Assembly (NCBI GenBank): GCA_030522415.1 | Contig: CM060111.1 | Span: 46,541,559-46,605,558, forward strand | Reading direction: 5' to 3' | DNA: 64,000 nt | Origin: Channallabes apus | Taxonomy: Eukaryota > Chordata > Actinopteri > Siluriformes > Clariidae | Notes under the pieces: model-generated | Told to the model about the DNA's origin: nothing | Databases searched by the model: none | What the model saw: the letters and a program-made list of their open reading frames with translations, nothing else | Shown: piece after piece, positions 55,911 through 64,000 of the stretch | Numbering within the stretch: position 1 is the first letter of the stretch | Layout of the letters: each line of letters opens with the position of its first letter | Position numbers and translations under genes: made by a program

Positions 55911-56952
55911 AGAGAGAAAGAGCCAAAATCAGCAATCTGCCTTGTGGTGTTGTTCAGAGCATCACACTGTGGTCTAACAATAACAATACAGATAGTCCCT
56001 GACTTACAAACGAGTTCCGTTCACGGAGCACGTCCGTAAGTCCAATTTGTTCTTAAGTCCAGCAATGCTAGTCTTGTACTCCTTTCACACAAGTATACAA
56101 TGTAAAGCATATCACTTGACTAAATCTGTAAACATGACTAAGGAGTAATTAATCTCGCACCTCAAATGTAACAGCATTGTCTCTGAGCCTTTAAATCGTG
56201 TGGGGAATCCCAGACACCATTTTGTCTCTGTATTGTCCCCTGTATTGGACTGTGAACTCTGTTTTGTTGAGGATTTTTCCAACATTAGGATTATTCACCA
56301 TGTGCACAGACATTTTCTATCATTGTGCTCCCGGACTAATTTTTATTAAAACCGGTGATGCCATGACATGATGTCATTTCTCCCGCACACACCCACATAC
56401 ATAAACACAAAATATACAGAAATTTAGACTTTTTTTACTTTCACTTACAGGCTGAAAATATTATATCTAAATTGTAAATATTGCTATTTGGTGCACTGCA
56501 GGGTTTATTTTTCGTACAATGCATGTGAGCTACGTCCGTTATAGAACCAGAAACGTTCCTGTCTGTGACAATTCGTAACTCGAATGTCCGTAAGTTGGGG
56601 ACTACCTGCATTATTATTGATAATAGTAATGAACTGACTGTTAAGCAGAAATAAGCGGCCATTTTAACAGAGTCTTCAGTCAGAACTGCACTGTCACATC
56701 CCTTCATCTGCTCCAGTGTGTACAGCCAGCTCTAGAGAGAGAGAGGGAGGGAGAGAGGGAGGGAGGGAGAGAGGGAGGGAGGGAGAGCAAAACACAAAGA
56801 ATTTAGAGCAAGGAGTCACTTAAACCTAGTAAAAGAGAAGGAGAAGGTCCGATGTTGTTTACATGTACCAGGCAGTGCTGTAAGCAGACATGGTCATTTG
56901 CTTCCTGAGCGATTCTGATGGCCTCCTGTAGTGCAAGATCCGCCTGCTGACT

Positions 56953-56994
<42 letters not shown>

Positions 56995-57422
56995 GACAAT
57001 GTAGCATGGTAAAGAACTATACATGTAAAATCATTATATTATTTTCTAGAATAAGAAGAGTGCAGTGAGACAGCTCTGCTCATGCTGTACAGATATCAGA
57101 ACTCTGAGCAGAACCGAACCTCAGGGGTGTGTGACTCAGTTTTATTCTACCCCTGGGGCGTGTCTGTGGTGTTAGTATGAAACTTATTATGTGGTGCTCT
57201 GCATGCGTGTGTCTGGGTGGCTTTTGCTCACTAGTGGTTGAAGCGGCAGTGCAGGGTTGCCAGGTTGAGAACGGCGTAGCGAAGGCTGCGTCCAAATCCC
57301 TCGTCCCCGTTACTCTTCCCTTCGGCGCCGGACAGGACAAGGCGATCAAAGTAGTGCAGCAGACTGTGTGTGGAGGTGAAGACATCCTGAACACGCATAC
57401 TGTTCAGGTAACTCACATAGTG
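53410..57422 (-). CDS. anapc5: Anaphase-promoting complex subunit 5, last eleven coding exons
   Basis: APC5 is a TPR scaffold subunit of the APC/C ubiquitin ligase, in the platform with APC1 and APC4, controlling mitotic exit. Eleven exons join in frame with correct GT-AG sites, from HYVSYLNSMRVQDVF to a TAA at 53410, about 460 residues that correspond to the C-terminal 60 percent of the ~755-aa family. Recalled human APC5 blocks are matched exon for exon: VQDVFTSTHSLLHYFDRL, LALQEAIRIAQEANDHVC, LWKHSLNELIEISLAQ, LNMNSLEPVNFGVQQN, AMNDGKYH, LGIPEQALSL, DCKARLRDVHYLQARLHH. It looks more diverged than I expect for APC5 (for example exons C, H and the last ten residues), so it may be a fast-evolving duplicate. 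The 5' exons lie beyond 64000. Most of its acceptors are preceded by (TG)n. Confidence 0.92.
53750..53912 (-). CDS. anapc5: anapc5 exon, LGIPEQALSL block
   Basis: LMLGIPEQALSLVCGVLECV, LAHGALMDKAKALLLMARCQ, VALSASASEEHRLT plus one base. The acceptor is gtag directly after about 30 TG units; no pyrimidine tract exists. Donor G/gtgagc. Confidence 0.92.
53913..53981. repeat. (CA)n, about 32 units, abutting an anapc5 acceptor
   Basis: Read as (TG)n in the transcript, touching the tag acceptor of the exon starting at 53912. Confidence 0.97.
54059..54206 (-). CDS. anapc5: anapc5 exon, AELHWDSCGF block
   Basis: Completes Arg, then VMLATAELHWDSCGFSAALP, LLLKALALTRQHNLQRLECK, TVLHLAYTQ. Donor CAG/gtacac followed by (CA)n. 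Acceptor gtgtgtgtgttacag. Confidence 0.92.
54288..54395 (-). CDS. anapc5: anapc5 exon, LQRLQQLCEKNKNTEM block
   Basis: Completes Arg, then EAQLLRALNRTSEASKVLQR, LQQLCEKNKNTEMNI and a split Arg. Matches human KLLQKLL...LKNTEM in position but with low overall similarity at its start. Acceptor (TG)n-gggacag. Confidence 0.88.
54402..54577. repeat. Two (CA)n tracts in one short anapc5 intron
   Basis: 54402-54459 (adjacent to the acceptor of the 54395 exon) and 54539-54577 (just past the donor of the 54584 exon). Together they make up most of this 188-bp intron. Confidence 0.95.
54584..54705 (-). CDS. anapc5: anapc5 exon, AMNDGKYH block
   Basis: VWMMCDLNIQFEKAMNDGKY, HAAEPHVTAITALNGTEGLY plus two bases of Arg. 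Strongly conserved with human APC5 (LWMLCDQKIQFDRAMNDGKYH as recalled). Acceptor tgtgtttgcag, donor ACAG/gtacac. Confidence 0.94.
55033..55107 (-). CDS. anapc5: anapc5 exon, GLYAAASEIIKHLK block
   Basis: 25 codons, GLYAAASEIIKHLKQQFPSH then TQHAK, phase 0 at both ends. Acceptor region is TG-rich (gtgtgtgtgacatgtatgtgcag). Confidence 0.93.
55209..55344 (-). CDS. anapc5: anapc5 exon, LLLNMNSLEPVNFGVQQN block
   Basis: Completes Ser, then TMSVQQSQLLLNMNSLEPVN, FGVQQNTTEPFAIALCHLAQ, LHADQ. Acceptor (TG)n-tcag, donor CAG/gttcac. Confidence 0.94.
55681..55862 (-). CDS. anapc5: anapc5 exon, LWKHSLNELIEISLAQ block
   Basis: YLACLGVQSLVQRGALQGFS, APQLLDAQRQTAVLLWKHSL, NELIEISLAQSASLWSMYGK plus two bases of a split codon. 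Acceptor (TG)n-tag, donor AAAG/gtgaga. Confidence 0.94.
55863..55907. repeat. (CA)n abutting an anapc5 acceptor
   Basis: About 20 units; reads (TG)n then tag in the transcript. Confidence 0.96.
55989..56608. mobile_element. 620-bp TIR element in an anapc5 intron
   Basis: Ends are inverted: left cagatagtccctgacttaca, right taagttggggactacctg; subterminal cgtccgtaagtccaattt / aactcgaatgtccgtaagtt also pair. No transposase frame, so a non-autonomous DNA element. Target duplication not resolved. Confidence 0.75.
56639..56731 (-). CDS. anapc5: anapc5 exon, SWLYTLEQ block
   Basis: 31 codons, SWLYTLEQMKGCDSAVLTED then SVKMAAYFCLT, aligning with recalled human SWLYVLGQ...HSVKKAVHFGLP. The acceptor has a (TC)n/(CCCT)n tract. 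The donor is ACA/gtcagt, weaker than its neighbours. The exon is the least conserved of the set. Confidence 0.82.
56735..56790. repeat. (GA)n/(GGGA)n tract at an anapc5 acceptor
   Basis: gagagagagggagggagaga repeated; it provides a pyrimidine tract on the coding strand. Confidence 0.93.
56869..56950 (-). CDS. anapc5: anapc5 exon, LALQEAIRIAQEANDHVC block
   Basis: Completes Tyr, then QQADLALQEAIRIAQEANDH and VCLQHCL. Nearly identical to recalled human APC5. Acceptor (TG)n-ttacag, donor CTG/gtacat. Confidence 0.95.
57232..57422 (-). CDS. anapc5: anapc5 exon, VQDVFTSTHSLLHYFDRL block
   Basis: HYVSYLNSMRVQDVFTSTHS, LLHYFDRLVLSGAEGKSNGD, EGFGRSLRYAVLNLATLHCR, FNH and a split Tyr. The most upstream exon I can place. 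Acceptor is a (TC)n tract then tag; donor TA/gtgagc. Confidence 0.95.
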
Positions 57423-57423
57423 C

Positions 57424-57456
<33 letters not shown>

Positions 57457-57689
57457 AAGGATGGAATTGTGCTGCTTGAAAGCCTGTATGAAATCTAATT
57501 AAAAGTTTAATTTAAAGATTGAGCATGCTAAATGCTAGTTTAAACTTATTCTTCAACATGAGAAACAAACCACACAACTGGTCATGTGGTTGTCATGAAA
57601 ACACAGTTGCTAGGCAACAGAGTTTGAGTATAAGGTAGATAATGATTTAACTTTGCTGTTGAGTTTTTTGGAAAGAAAGTAATCACACA

Positions 57690-58014
57690 GTGATGAAGGA
57701 ATTAGACCTTCTGCAAGAGATTCAGAACATCAACATTTACCTCAAAAATGTTGATAAAACAGCAGCAAAACTTAAAACATCAACAGTATCTGTGAAACGT
57801 CAATAATCTAGCACAAAAAGCCCAAATCACAGACATTTACCTTAAACATGTCGATAAACTAGCACAAAAACTATCAGGACATCAAGTTTTACCTCAGGAA
57901 TCTCGAAAAAATTAGCATGAAAAGCCTCATTTACCATAAAAATTTGGATGAAACAGGAGCGAAACTCAGAACAACAAAAAAACGCATTTATGACTCAAAA
58001 CATCAACATTTACC
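57690..58014. repeat. Degenerate tandem repeat, left block
   Basis: Units resembling acatttaccttaaacatgtc, gataaactagcacaaaaac, tcaggacatcaa, with several variant forms, in an anapc5 intron. The same array resumes at 63200, after the inserted elements. Confidence 0.85.
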
Positions 58015-58754
58015 TTAAAGGAGACATACAGTCTCAATTTTACATAGGTTAATATGATTCTTTAGGGTCCTAATGAAAAGTTTGCAATATATTTTAATTA
58101 AAAATTCTCATTTGTTGTGTAATAAGTTGTGGACTTTTACCTGGTAAAAAGTAGCTCTGTTCTCAGCAACCTGTTTCAGTACATGCTCCTTTAAATGTTA
58201 ATGACCTCTACTGAACCCCCCCCCCAGTTCTGTGGGGCGTGTCTTCACAATACAAGTGGGGTATAGCTTTGACAGCAGTTAAAAATATTTAAAAAACAGT
58301 TAAAAATAATTTTACATGATGTTAGAATTATTTTATATATAAAGGAGTTATTTCTACTCTCTTGCTCTCTTCCTCATAGATCTGATATTAACGTGTTAAA
58401 TCTTCCCTGCTGCTTATCTTCCTGTCTCCTCTTGCATCTGTTCATTCATGCTCACCTTCCCATACTCTGTCTCTCTCTCTCCCTCTCTCTCTCCCCCTCT
58501 GTCTCCTTCCACCTATCTTCCTCTCCTTTCATTCAAATTCAAATTTTATTTGTCACATACACAGTCATACACAGTATGATATGCAGTGAAATGCTTATAC
58601 GACAGCCAGTGACCTTAAAAAGAAAATAAAAGCTTATACGTAAGGAATAAATATCAATAAAAAGAAATACTAAAGAAAATAAATTTAACTAGTAAAATAG
58701 TTGTACAAATATACAATGTACAAATGAGGGCATAACAAAAATCTTTCAAAATAT

Positions 58755-58798
58755 AGGGGAAATATATATATATATATATTCTTTTTTTTAAATTATAT

Positions 58799-58830
<32 letters not shown>

Positions 58831-58831
58831 T

Positions 58832-58879
<48 letters not shown>

Positions 58880-58990
58880 CTAGAATAAAAATAGAAATAA
58901 AAATAAAAGTATACTGTACATAAAATAGAAATAAAAATAGAAATGTACTGTACAATAGAGATTTTCTTTTTTTTTTTTTTTTTTTTTAAA
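58755..58990. repeat. (AT)n and poly-T tracts
   Basis: Alternating (TA)n and T/A homopolymer runs inside the LINE copy 2 3' UTR. The minus-strand open frame over it is a low-complexity artefact. Confidence 0.9.
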
Positions 58991-59182
58991 TTTGGTGGAG
59001 GAAGTATGGTGTGCAAGTATGCATAGAAACGTGTCTTAAGGTGCCTTATTAAAGTGTCTTTGTGCAAGGGTCCAGAATGTAAACATAAGGGTCCAGAATG
59101 TAAACATAAACATGAGTTCCGATGTAAGTGTAGATGTGCATGAAAGTGTCCATAGTGTCCCCATTGACGTTAACAGGTTGTA

Positions 59183-60175
59183 TTAGTTCTGTGTTTGTGG
59201 TGTGAATGTGGTATGGTTGAGAGACCTTATCGCCTGCGGGAAGAAGCTCCTCCTCAGTCTCTCTGTGTTGGCCTTCAGGGAGCGGAAGCGCTTTCCTGAC
59301 TGCAACAGAGAGAACAGTCCATTGTTGGGATGGCTGAGGTCCTTCACGATCTTCCTGGCCTTGGTCCAGCACCGCTTGGTGTAGATTGAGTGCAGGTCAG
59401 GGAGCTCGGTGCGGATGATGCGCTCAGCTGAACGCACCACCCTCTGTAGAGCTCGTCTGTCCTGCATGGTGCTGTTTCCAAACCAGGTCATGATGTTTCC
59501 CATCAGGATGCTCTCTATGGTGCAGGAGTAGAAATTCCTGAGCACCTTGGAGGGCAGTCTAAAGTCTCTCAAGCGTCTGAGGTGGTACAGACGCTGCCGG
59601 GCCTTTTTCACCATGGTGTTGATGTGACAGGACCATGACAGGTTCTGCGTGATGTAAACACAGAGGTATCTGAAGCTGTCCACTCTCTCCACTGGGCTCT
59701 TGTTGATGATGGGGGTCTGGTAGTTCCTCTCCTGCTTTGTACTAAAGTCCACTATCAGCTCCTTTGTCTTACTGACGTTCAGGAGGAGATTGTTCCTCTG
59801 GCACCAGTTCTCCAGATTTCCAATCTCCTCCAGGTAGGCCGACTCATCGTTGTTCGTGATCAGGCCCACCACGACAGTGTCGTCAGCAAACTTGATGACG
59901 GCGGTGGAGTTGGTAGTGGCCACGCAGTCGTAGGTGTATAAAGAGTACAGCAGGGGGCTCAGAACACAACCCTGGGGAGCTCCAGTGCTGAGTGTGAGGG
60001 AGGCTGAGACATGACCGCCCATCCTTACTGCCTGTAGTCTGCCAGTTAGGAAGTTGGAGATCCACTGACAAATGGGTGAGCTGAGTCCCAGGTGCTCCAG
60101 CTTGGTGGTGAGTGTGGAGGGAATTATGGTATTAAATGCAGAGCTGTAGTCGATGAAGAGCATTTTCACATAAAT
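59183..60175 (-). pseudogene. LINE copy 2 reverse transcriptase, 3' part
   Basis: From about [14 protein letters not shown] (motif A) through [36 protein letters not shown] (FADD intact) and [19 protein letters not shown] to [16 protein letters not shown]. It includes the 12-residue stretch lost from copy 1. A 1-bp frameshift separates it from the upstream frame. Confidence 0.88.
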
Positions 60176-61820
60176 TTCCCCTCTTAGTGTCCAGGTGAGT
60201 GAGTGATGTGTGGAGGAGATGTGAGATTGCATCGTCTGTGGAACGGTTCGGACGATAAGCAAACTGTAGTGGGTCGAGTGTGTCCGGTAGTGAAGAGATG
60301 ATGAAGTCTCTGATAAGGCGTTCAAAGCACTTCATCACTACTGAGGTGAGGGCTACAAGGCGATAGTCATTGAGGGAAGCAGGATGTGGTTTCTTTGGAA
60401 CAGGAACAATGATGGACTCTTTGAAGCATGTGGGGATCACTGACTGAGATAAGGAGATGTTGAATATCTCAGTGAACACAGGTGCTACCTGGTCTGCGTA
60501 GGCTCTGAGGATACGGCCTGAGATGCCGTCGGGTCCTGCTGCTTTCCTGGTGTTCACTCTCTTGAAGGCTCTCCTCACGTCGTGCTCGGAGATGATGAGC
60601 AGTGTCCCGGTGCTGGCAGTGTCTTCCTGTCTGCAGCTGTTAGCGCCGTTAGCATTAGCGCCACTAGCATTAGCATCGCTAGCATCTTTAGCTGCAGCAT
60701 CGAAGCGAGCATAGAAGGTGTTCAGCTCGTCTGCCAGAGTCGCGTCCGCGTTCGTCATACCGGATGTTGGTGCTTTATAGTCCGTTATTGTCCTTAGTCC
60801 CTGCCACAGGCTCCTAGAGTCACTCTGTTGAAGCTGTGACTCTAGCTTTCTCCCGTAGCACTGCATCGCCTCTTTCACCGCCTTCCGGACGTTGTAGGAC
60901 GCAGCCTTGTACGGTTCCATGTCCCCCGACGCAAGTCCCGTGTTGTAGGCAGCGGTGCGAGATCTCAGAGCGTCGCGGATGGTTTTATCCACCGACGGCT
61001 TCTGGTTGGGAAACGTTCTGATGGTCTTTTTCTCCACCGTATCGTCCACTAGCTTCCCATTAAATCCCACAACCGCTTCCGTAAACATGCTGACGTCATC
61101 GGAGCTGTTTCTGAACATGTCCCAGTCTGCGTCATCGAGTGTGTCCCGTAACGCGGCCACCGATTGGTCCGTCCAGCCCGCAACCTCCCTCTGAACCGGA
61201 ACTTCCTGTTTCAGTCTTTGTTTATATTTTGGCATGAGGAAGATGGCGGCGTGGTTGGATTTACCAAACGCTGGACGAGATTGTGCCTTGTAGCCGTCTT
61301 TGACCGTAGTATAACAATAGTCCAGTGTCCTATCACCCCTGATGGGGCAGGTGATGTGCTGATAAAAGTTCGGCGCTGCGCGTTTGAGGTTGGCACTATT
61401 AAAGTCCCCCGCCACAATAAGCACAGCGTCCCGGTGCTGTGTCTGGTGCTGTGTGAGCGCCTCATGCAGCTCGCATAAGGCAATGTCTGTGTCTGCTTGT
61501 GGTGGGATATAAACGGCGCTGATTATGACCGATGTGAACTCCCGGGGTAGATAAAAAGGACGACACATGATGGACAGTAGTTCCAGATTTGGTGTGCAGG
61601 AGCGTGTAAGAGAAACAACGCTCGCGCTGTTGCACCAGCTGTTATTCACCATTAAGCACACGCCGCCTCCCCTTGACTTCCCCGAGTCCCGCGACCTGTC
61701 CATCCGGTGAACCGAGAAGAACTCGGCTGGTTGTATGGCGTGGTCTGGCACCGCCGGGTTCAGCCATGTCTCGGTGAAGCAGAGAAGGTTGCAGTCCCGA
61801 ATGTCTCTCTGGAACTTCAT
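60132..61820 (-). pseudogene. LINE copy 2 endonuclease and RT N-terminal half
   Basis: [49 protein letters not shown] (SDH changed to SNH), [12 protein letters not shown], then [45 protein letters not shown]. The SDH-to-SNH change hits a catalytic residue. The frame runs off into LCENALHRL at the frameshift near 60170. The 5' start of the frame is beyond 61820 (open to about 62070). Confidence 0.87.
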
Positions 61821-62181
61821 CCTGGCCCTGAGGTCATCGAGTTTGTTCTCCAGTGACTGGACATTGGCGAGCAGGATGCTAGGCAGAGGTGTGCACGAGT
61901 TCTCAGCCGGTTCCTCACGCCAGCTCGTTTCCCTCGGTTCCGTCGCTTCGCGTCGCGTCCATTGTTCTCCCTCAGGATCTCACTCGGCCAGCTCGGATCC
62001 GGAGTTAAAAACGTCGAATTGTGAGTACATTGTATACCAATAGAAACAAGAGTGTCTCTATCGTACCTAATGTACTCAATGGTGGTGATTTTGCCGATTT
62101 TAAAACAAGGAAAACTAACTTAAAAAACAAAAACAAAGAAAAGGTGGTCGGAGCAGTCGTGACGGCAGCCGACCTCACCGG

Positions 62182-62207
62182 CGCCATCTTGGAAAACCCA
62201 AGATGGC

Positions 62208-62208
<1 letters not shown>
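62182..62208. repeat. Perfect 11-bp inverted repeat at the LINE 5' end
   Basis: CGCCATCTTGG-aaaac-CCAAGATGGCG. One arm is the LINE's own 5' end, the other is its inverted copy in the flank, right next to the (AT)n run at 62209-62265. Copy 1 lacks the inverted arm. Confidence 0.9.
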
Positions 62209-62268
<60 letters not shown>

Positions 62269-62307
62269 AAATTTTACATGTGAATCTGGTTGTAAAACTT
62301 TCTTGAC

Positions 62308-62379
62308 TTCCCAGACCAGGAATCGAACTCGAGTTGCTGCGCTGAGAGCGCCGTATCCTAACCACTAGACCACGAAGGA
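62308..62379 (-). tRNA. tRNA-Glu(CTC)-like sequence, probable pseudogene or SINE head
   Basis: 72 nt on the minus strand: TGGTCTAGTGGTTAGGATAC (D arm, box A), CTCTCAG anticodon loop (CTC), GAGTTCGATTCC (box B), ending GGGAA. Length and positions match eukaryotic tRNA-Glu. The acceptor stem TCCTTCG / TCTGGGA has two mismatches and the anticodon stem one, so likely not functional. Confidence 0.6.
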
Positions 62380-62397
62380 TTAATGGTTGCCATCTTG

Positions 62398-62440
62398 GAA
62401 ATGCCGGCTATTCAACCCGCGACCTTATACACGTGAAGCA
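62398..62440 (-). pseudogene. tRNA-like 3'-half relic 1
   Basis: Minus strand gives GCTTCACGTGTATAAGGTCG then CGGGTTGAATAGCCGG, an anticodon arm to T arm with a damaged box B. Confidence 0.4.
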
Positions 62441-62574
62441 TTGTTTTTTCGGGATCTCACCAGGACATTTACAATGGTTCATTTGTAGTAACATATGACT
62501 ATAGCACAGGCGTTTAGTCAAACATATTTAAACCGATCTTTTGCTGTTAATAAACAGAGACCTTTCTGACAGAC

Positions 62575-62638
62575 AACGTGTGTGTGTGTGTGTGTGTGTG
62601 TGCCGAGAATTCAACCTAGGACATCATATATGCGAAGC

Positions 62639-62672
<34 letters not shown>
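62575..62672 (-). pseudogene. tRNA-like 3'-half relic 2, between (TG)n tracts
   Basis: Minus strand GCTTCGCATATATGATGTCC then TAGGTTGAATTCTCGG, similar to relic 1, flanked by (TG)n at 62578-62602 and 62640-62671. Confidence 0.4.
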
Positions 62673-62674
<2 letters not shown>

Positions 62675-62791
62675 TGTGTTTGGCTGAGTCTCTCCTGGTG
62701 TCAGAAAAGCTTACCGAAGCATAGCGCACTCGCCTCGTTACTAAACGAACTTTAGAAAAACTTTATAAATATGTAGTGCAAAAAAAGCATG

Positions 62792-62863
62792 TACCTTGAG
62801 CAGGACTCGAACCCGGGTCTCCCACGTGAAAGCACCGAATCCTAACCACTAGGCCACCGCACT
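62792..62863 (-). tRNA. tRNA-Glu(TTC)-like sequence, probable pseudogene
   Basis: 72 nt on the minus strand: GGCCTAGTGGTTAGGATTCG, CTTTCAC loop (TTC), ACCCGGGTTCGAGTCCTG (perfect box B). The acceptor ends AGTGCGG and TCAAGGT hardly pair, so it is not a working tRNA. Confidence 0.6.
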
Positions 62864-63199
62864 ATAGCAACAAACTGCACACCACACTCATGTAGGCGCC
62901 ATTTTGCTCCAGTGTAGAAAAACAATGGCCGACGGCTCTTTTTTCACTCGGGGCGGGTCTTTGCTAAAACACCAGCGTCAATCAACTATAGTAGGAGCGG
63001 CCCCTGTCGGTGTGACTTCACACCGACAGGCTTTTGAAAACGGCCTGATTTCAGAAGGGGCATCTTATATTATTAAATTAAAAGAAAATCGCTGGGCGGC
63101 TCTTTATCACTGTAGAGTGGTTGTGTACACCCTCTCCTAACACACAATGCAGTCCAAACAGCTTGAAAAAGTCCATGTAGCACCGTAGGTGCCCTTTAA

Positions 63200-63770
63200 A
63201 CATGTCAAAAAAAAACTAGCACAGAAACAATCAGGACATCATCTTTTACCTCAGAAGTGTCCATAAATTAGCATGAAAGGACTCAGAACATCATTTACCA
63301 TGAAAATATTGATGAAACAGCAGCAAGACTCAGAACATGAAGTGCTGATGAAACAACATTTACCTCAGAAGTGTCAAAATACAACAGCAAGACTCAGAAC
63401 ATGAACAGTACCTGAGAAATGTCAATAGTCTAGCACAAAAACCACAGATATTTACCTTAAACATGTTGATAAACTAGCAGAAAAACAATCAGAACATCAA
63501 CTTTTACCTCGAGTGTCGATAAATTAGCATGAAAAGTCTCAGAACATCAAGATTTACCACAAAAACAGGTTAGAAATGTCAACGAACTAGCAGAACATAA
63601 AACACATTTATGTCACAAAACATCAACATTTACCTTAAACATGTCAATAAACTAGCACGAAAACAATCAAACTTTTACCTCAGAAGTGTCCATATATTCA
63701 CATTAAAAATCTCAAAACATTTACTTCAGAAGTGTCAAGAAATTAGCACAAAAAGACAAAACTACACAAA
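63200..63770. repeat. Degenerate tandem repeat, right block
   Basis: Same unit family as 57690-58014 (acatgtcaataaactagcac, tcagaacatcaa, tttacctcagaagtgtc). Upstream anapc5 exons are not visible in it. Confidence 0.85.
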
Positions 63771-63774
63771 CTAC

Positions 63775-64000
63775 CATGCAAAAGTTTTAGAACACTTGCA
63801 AATTTCTTTGTTTTTGTTTAGTTATTTATTTTCTACATTCTACAACAATACTGGGGATTTCAAAACTATAAAATAACACATATGGAATTAGGTAATTAAA
63901 TAACAACAAAAACACCAGTTAGTTGTTATTTTAAGACACAGAGGTCGGCCTTTCTGTAATAGTTCTTGCAAGAACAGTATTGTCAAGTGCATTTACAAAA
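63775..64000 (+). mobile_element. Tc1-like relic, cut by the window edge
   Basis: Starts ctaccatgcaaaagttttag and matches the first 226 bp of the 37449 copy (ttctacaacaatactg, gacacagaggtcggcctttc). It runs off the right edge. Confidence 0.75.

Larger units (their letters stand above)
58531..62203 (-). mobile_element. CR1/Rex1-like LINE, copy 2 (minus strand)
   Basis: 3' end at 58531 (plus strand attcaaattcaaattttatt tgtcacatac), 5' end at about 62192-62203. Same family as 21711-25182. Its 3' UTR is longer, with (AT)n runs and poly-T. Frames are broken by a 4-bp loss near 62070 and a 1-bp gain near 60170 relative to copy 1, but it retains Lys where copy 1 has the stop. Confidence 0.88.
58019..63195. 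mobile_element. TTAA-flanked element (piggyBac-like MITE), split by later insertions
   Basis: Bounded by TTAA at 58015-58018 and 63196-63199. Ends AAGGAGACATAC (left) and, inverted, AAGGGCACCTACGG (right). The host repeat reads ttaccTTAAacatgtc elsewhere, so removing the element restores one unit with a single TTAA, as piggyBac insertion predicts. Its own sequence is about 58019-58530 and 62880-63195. The middle is a LINE plus tRNA-like relics. The right part has a perfect 13-bp hairpin, CCTGTCGGTGTGA-ct-TCACACCGACAGG (63003-63030). Confidence 0.7.

Noticed and set aside
58654..59067. 137-codon minus-strand frame rich in Tyr/Ile
   Set aside because: Generated by (AT)n and poly-T within the LINE 3' UTR.
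62308..62863. Two working tRNA-Glu genes
   Set aside because: Length, anticodons and box B fit, but acceptor stems are mispaired, and the surroundings hold further tRNA fragments, so pseudogene or SINE origin is more likely.

Overview
The window looks like nuclear DNA of a teleost fish, possibly a catfish or another ostariophysan. The evidence is GT-AG introns, vertebrate single-copy genes, very dense (CA/TG)n tracts, and a fish-type transposon load (Tc1/mariner, hAT, Helitron, L2-like and CR1/Rex1-like LINEs, tRNA-derived SINEs). The species call is inference. All family comparisons are from memory; no search was run.

Genes. (1) A gamma-glutamyltransferase gene on the minus strand, of which only the first two coding exons are inside (2191-2037 and 600-470); the rest lies off the left edge. 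(2) lrrc75b on the plus strand, complete in five coding exons (4232 to 40135, 370 aa), head-to-head with the GGT gene as recalled for human GGT1/LRRC75B. Its third intron is about 28 kb and holds most of the transposons. (3) gpx8 on the minus strand, complete in three exons (52553 to 49743, 210 aa). It encodes an ER peroxidase-family protein with Ser where the peroxidatic Cys is expected. (4) anapc5 on the minus strand, the last eleven coding exons (57422 to 53410); its 5' part lies off the right edge. gpx8 and anapc5 are tandem and converge on lrrc75b.

Repeats by region. 0.1-4 kb: GGT intron and the GGT/lrrc75b gap with old SINE/LINE/Tc1 pieces and a CpG-rich lrrc75b 5' end. 4.5-10.7 kb: lrrc75b introns 1-2, with a Tc1-like relic and an unrecognised spliced 95-aa ORF. 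10.96-12.4 kb: 72 indel-free copies of a 20-bp satellite. 12.9-16.7 kb: a decayed Ty3/gypsy integrase split by a hAT element that is itself split by a second copy of the same hAT, both insertions with readable 8-bp target duplications. 21.7-25.2 kb: a CR1/Rex1-like LINE. 28.35-32.1 kb: an L2-like LINE with one long open RT frame. 33.2-35.5 kb: a SINE with a 12-bp duplication, directly followed by a fold-back Tc1 with 663-bp arms. 44.8-47.5 kb: a Helitron-like element whose 5' end is repeated eight times. 58.0-63.2 kb: a TTAA-flanked element in an anapc5 intron, interrupted by a second CR1/Rex1-like LINE and a cluster of tRNA-Glu-like relics.

The most striking cross-gene pattern is that about a dozen 3' splice sites have a TG-rich or (TG)n tract, always TG on the coding strand, where a polypyrimidine tract would normally sit. 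I found no evidence for a wholly new enzymatic or defence system. The most notable candidates are the TG-tract acceptors, the Cys-to-Ser Gpx8, the Helitron 5'-end array, the fold-back Tc1 and the unknown spliced ORF at 8.1-8.5 kb.
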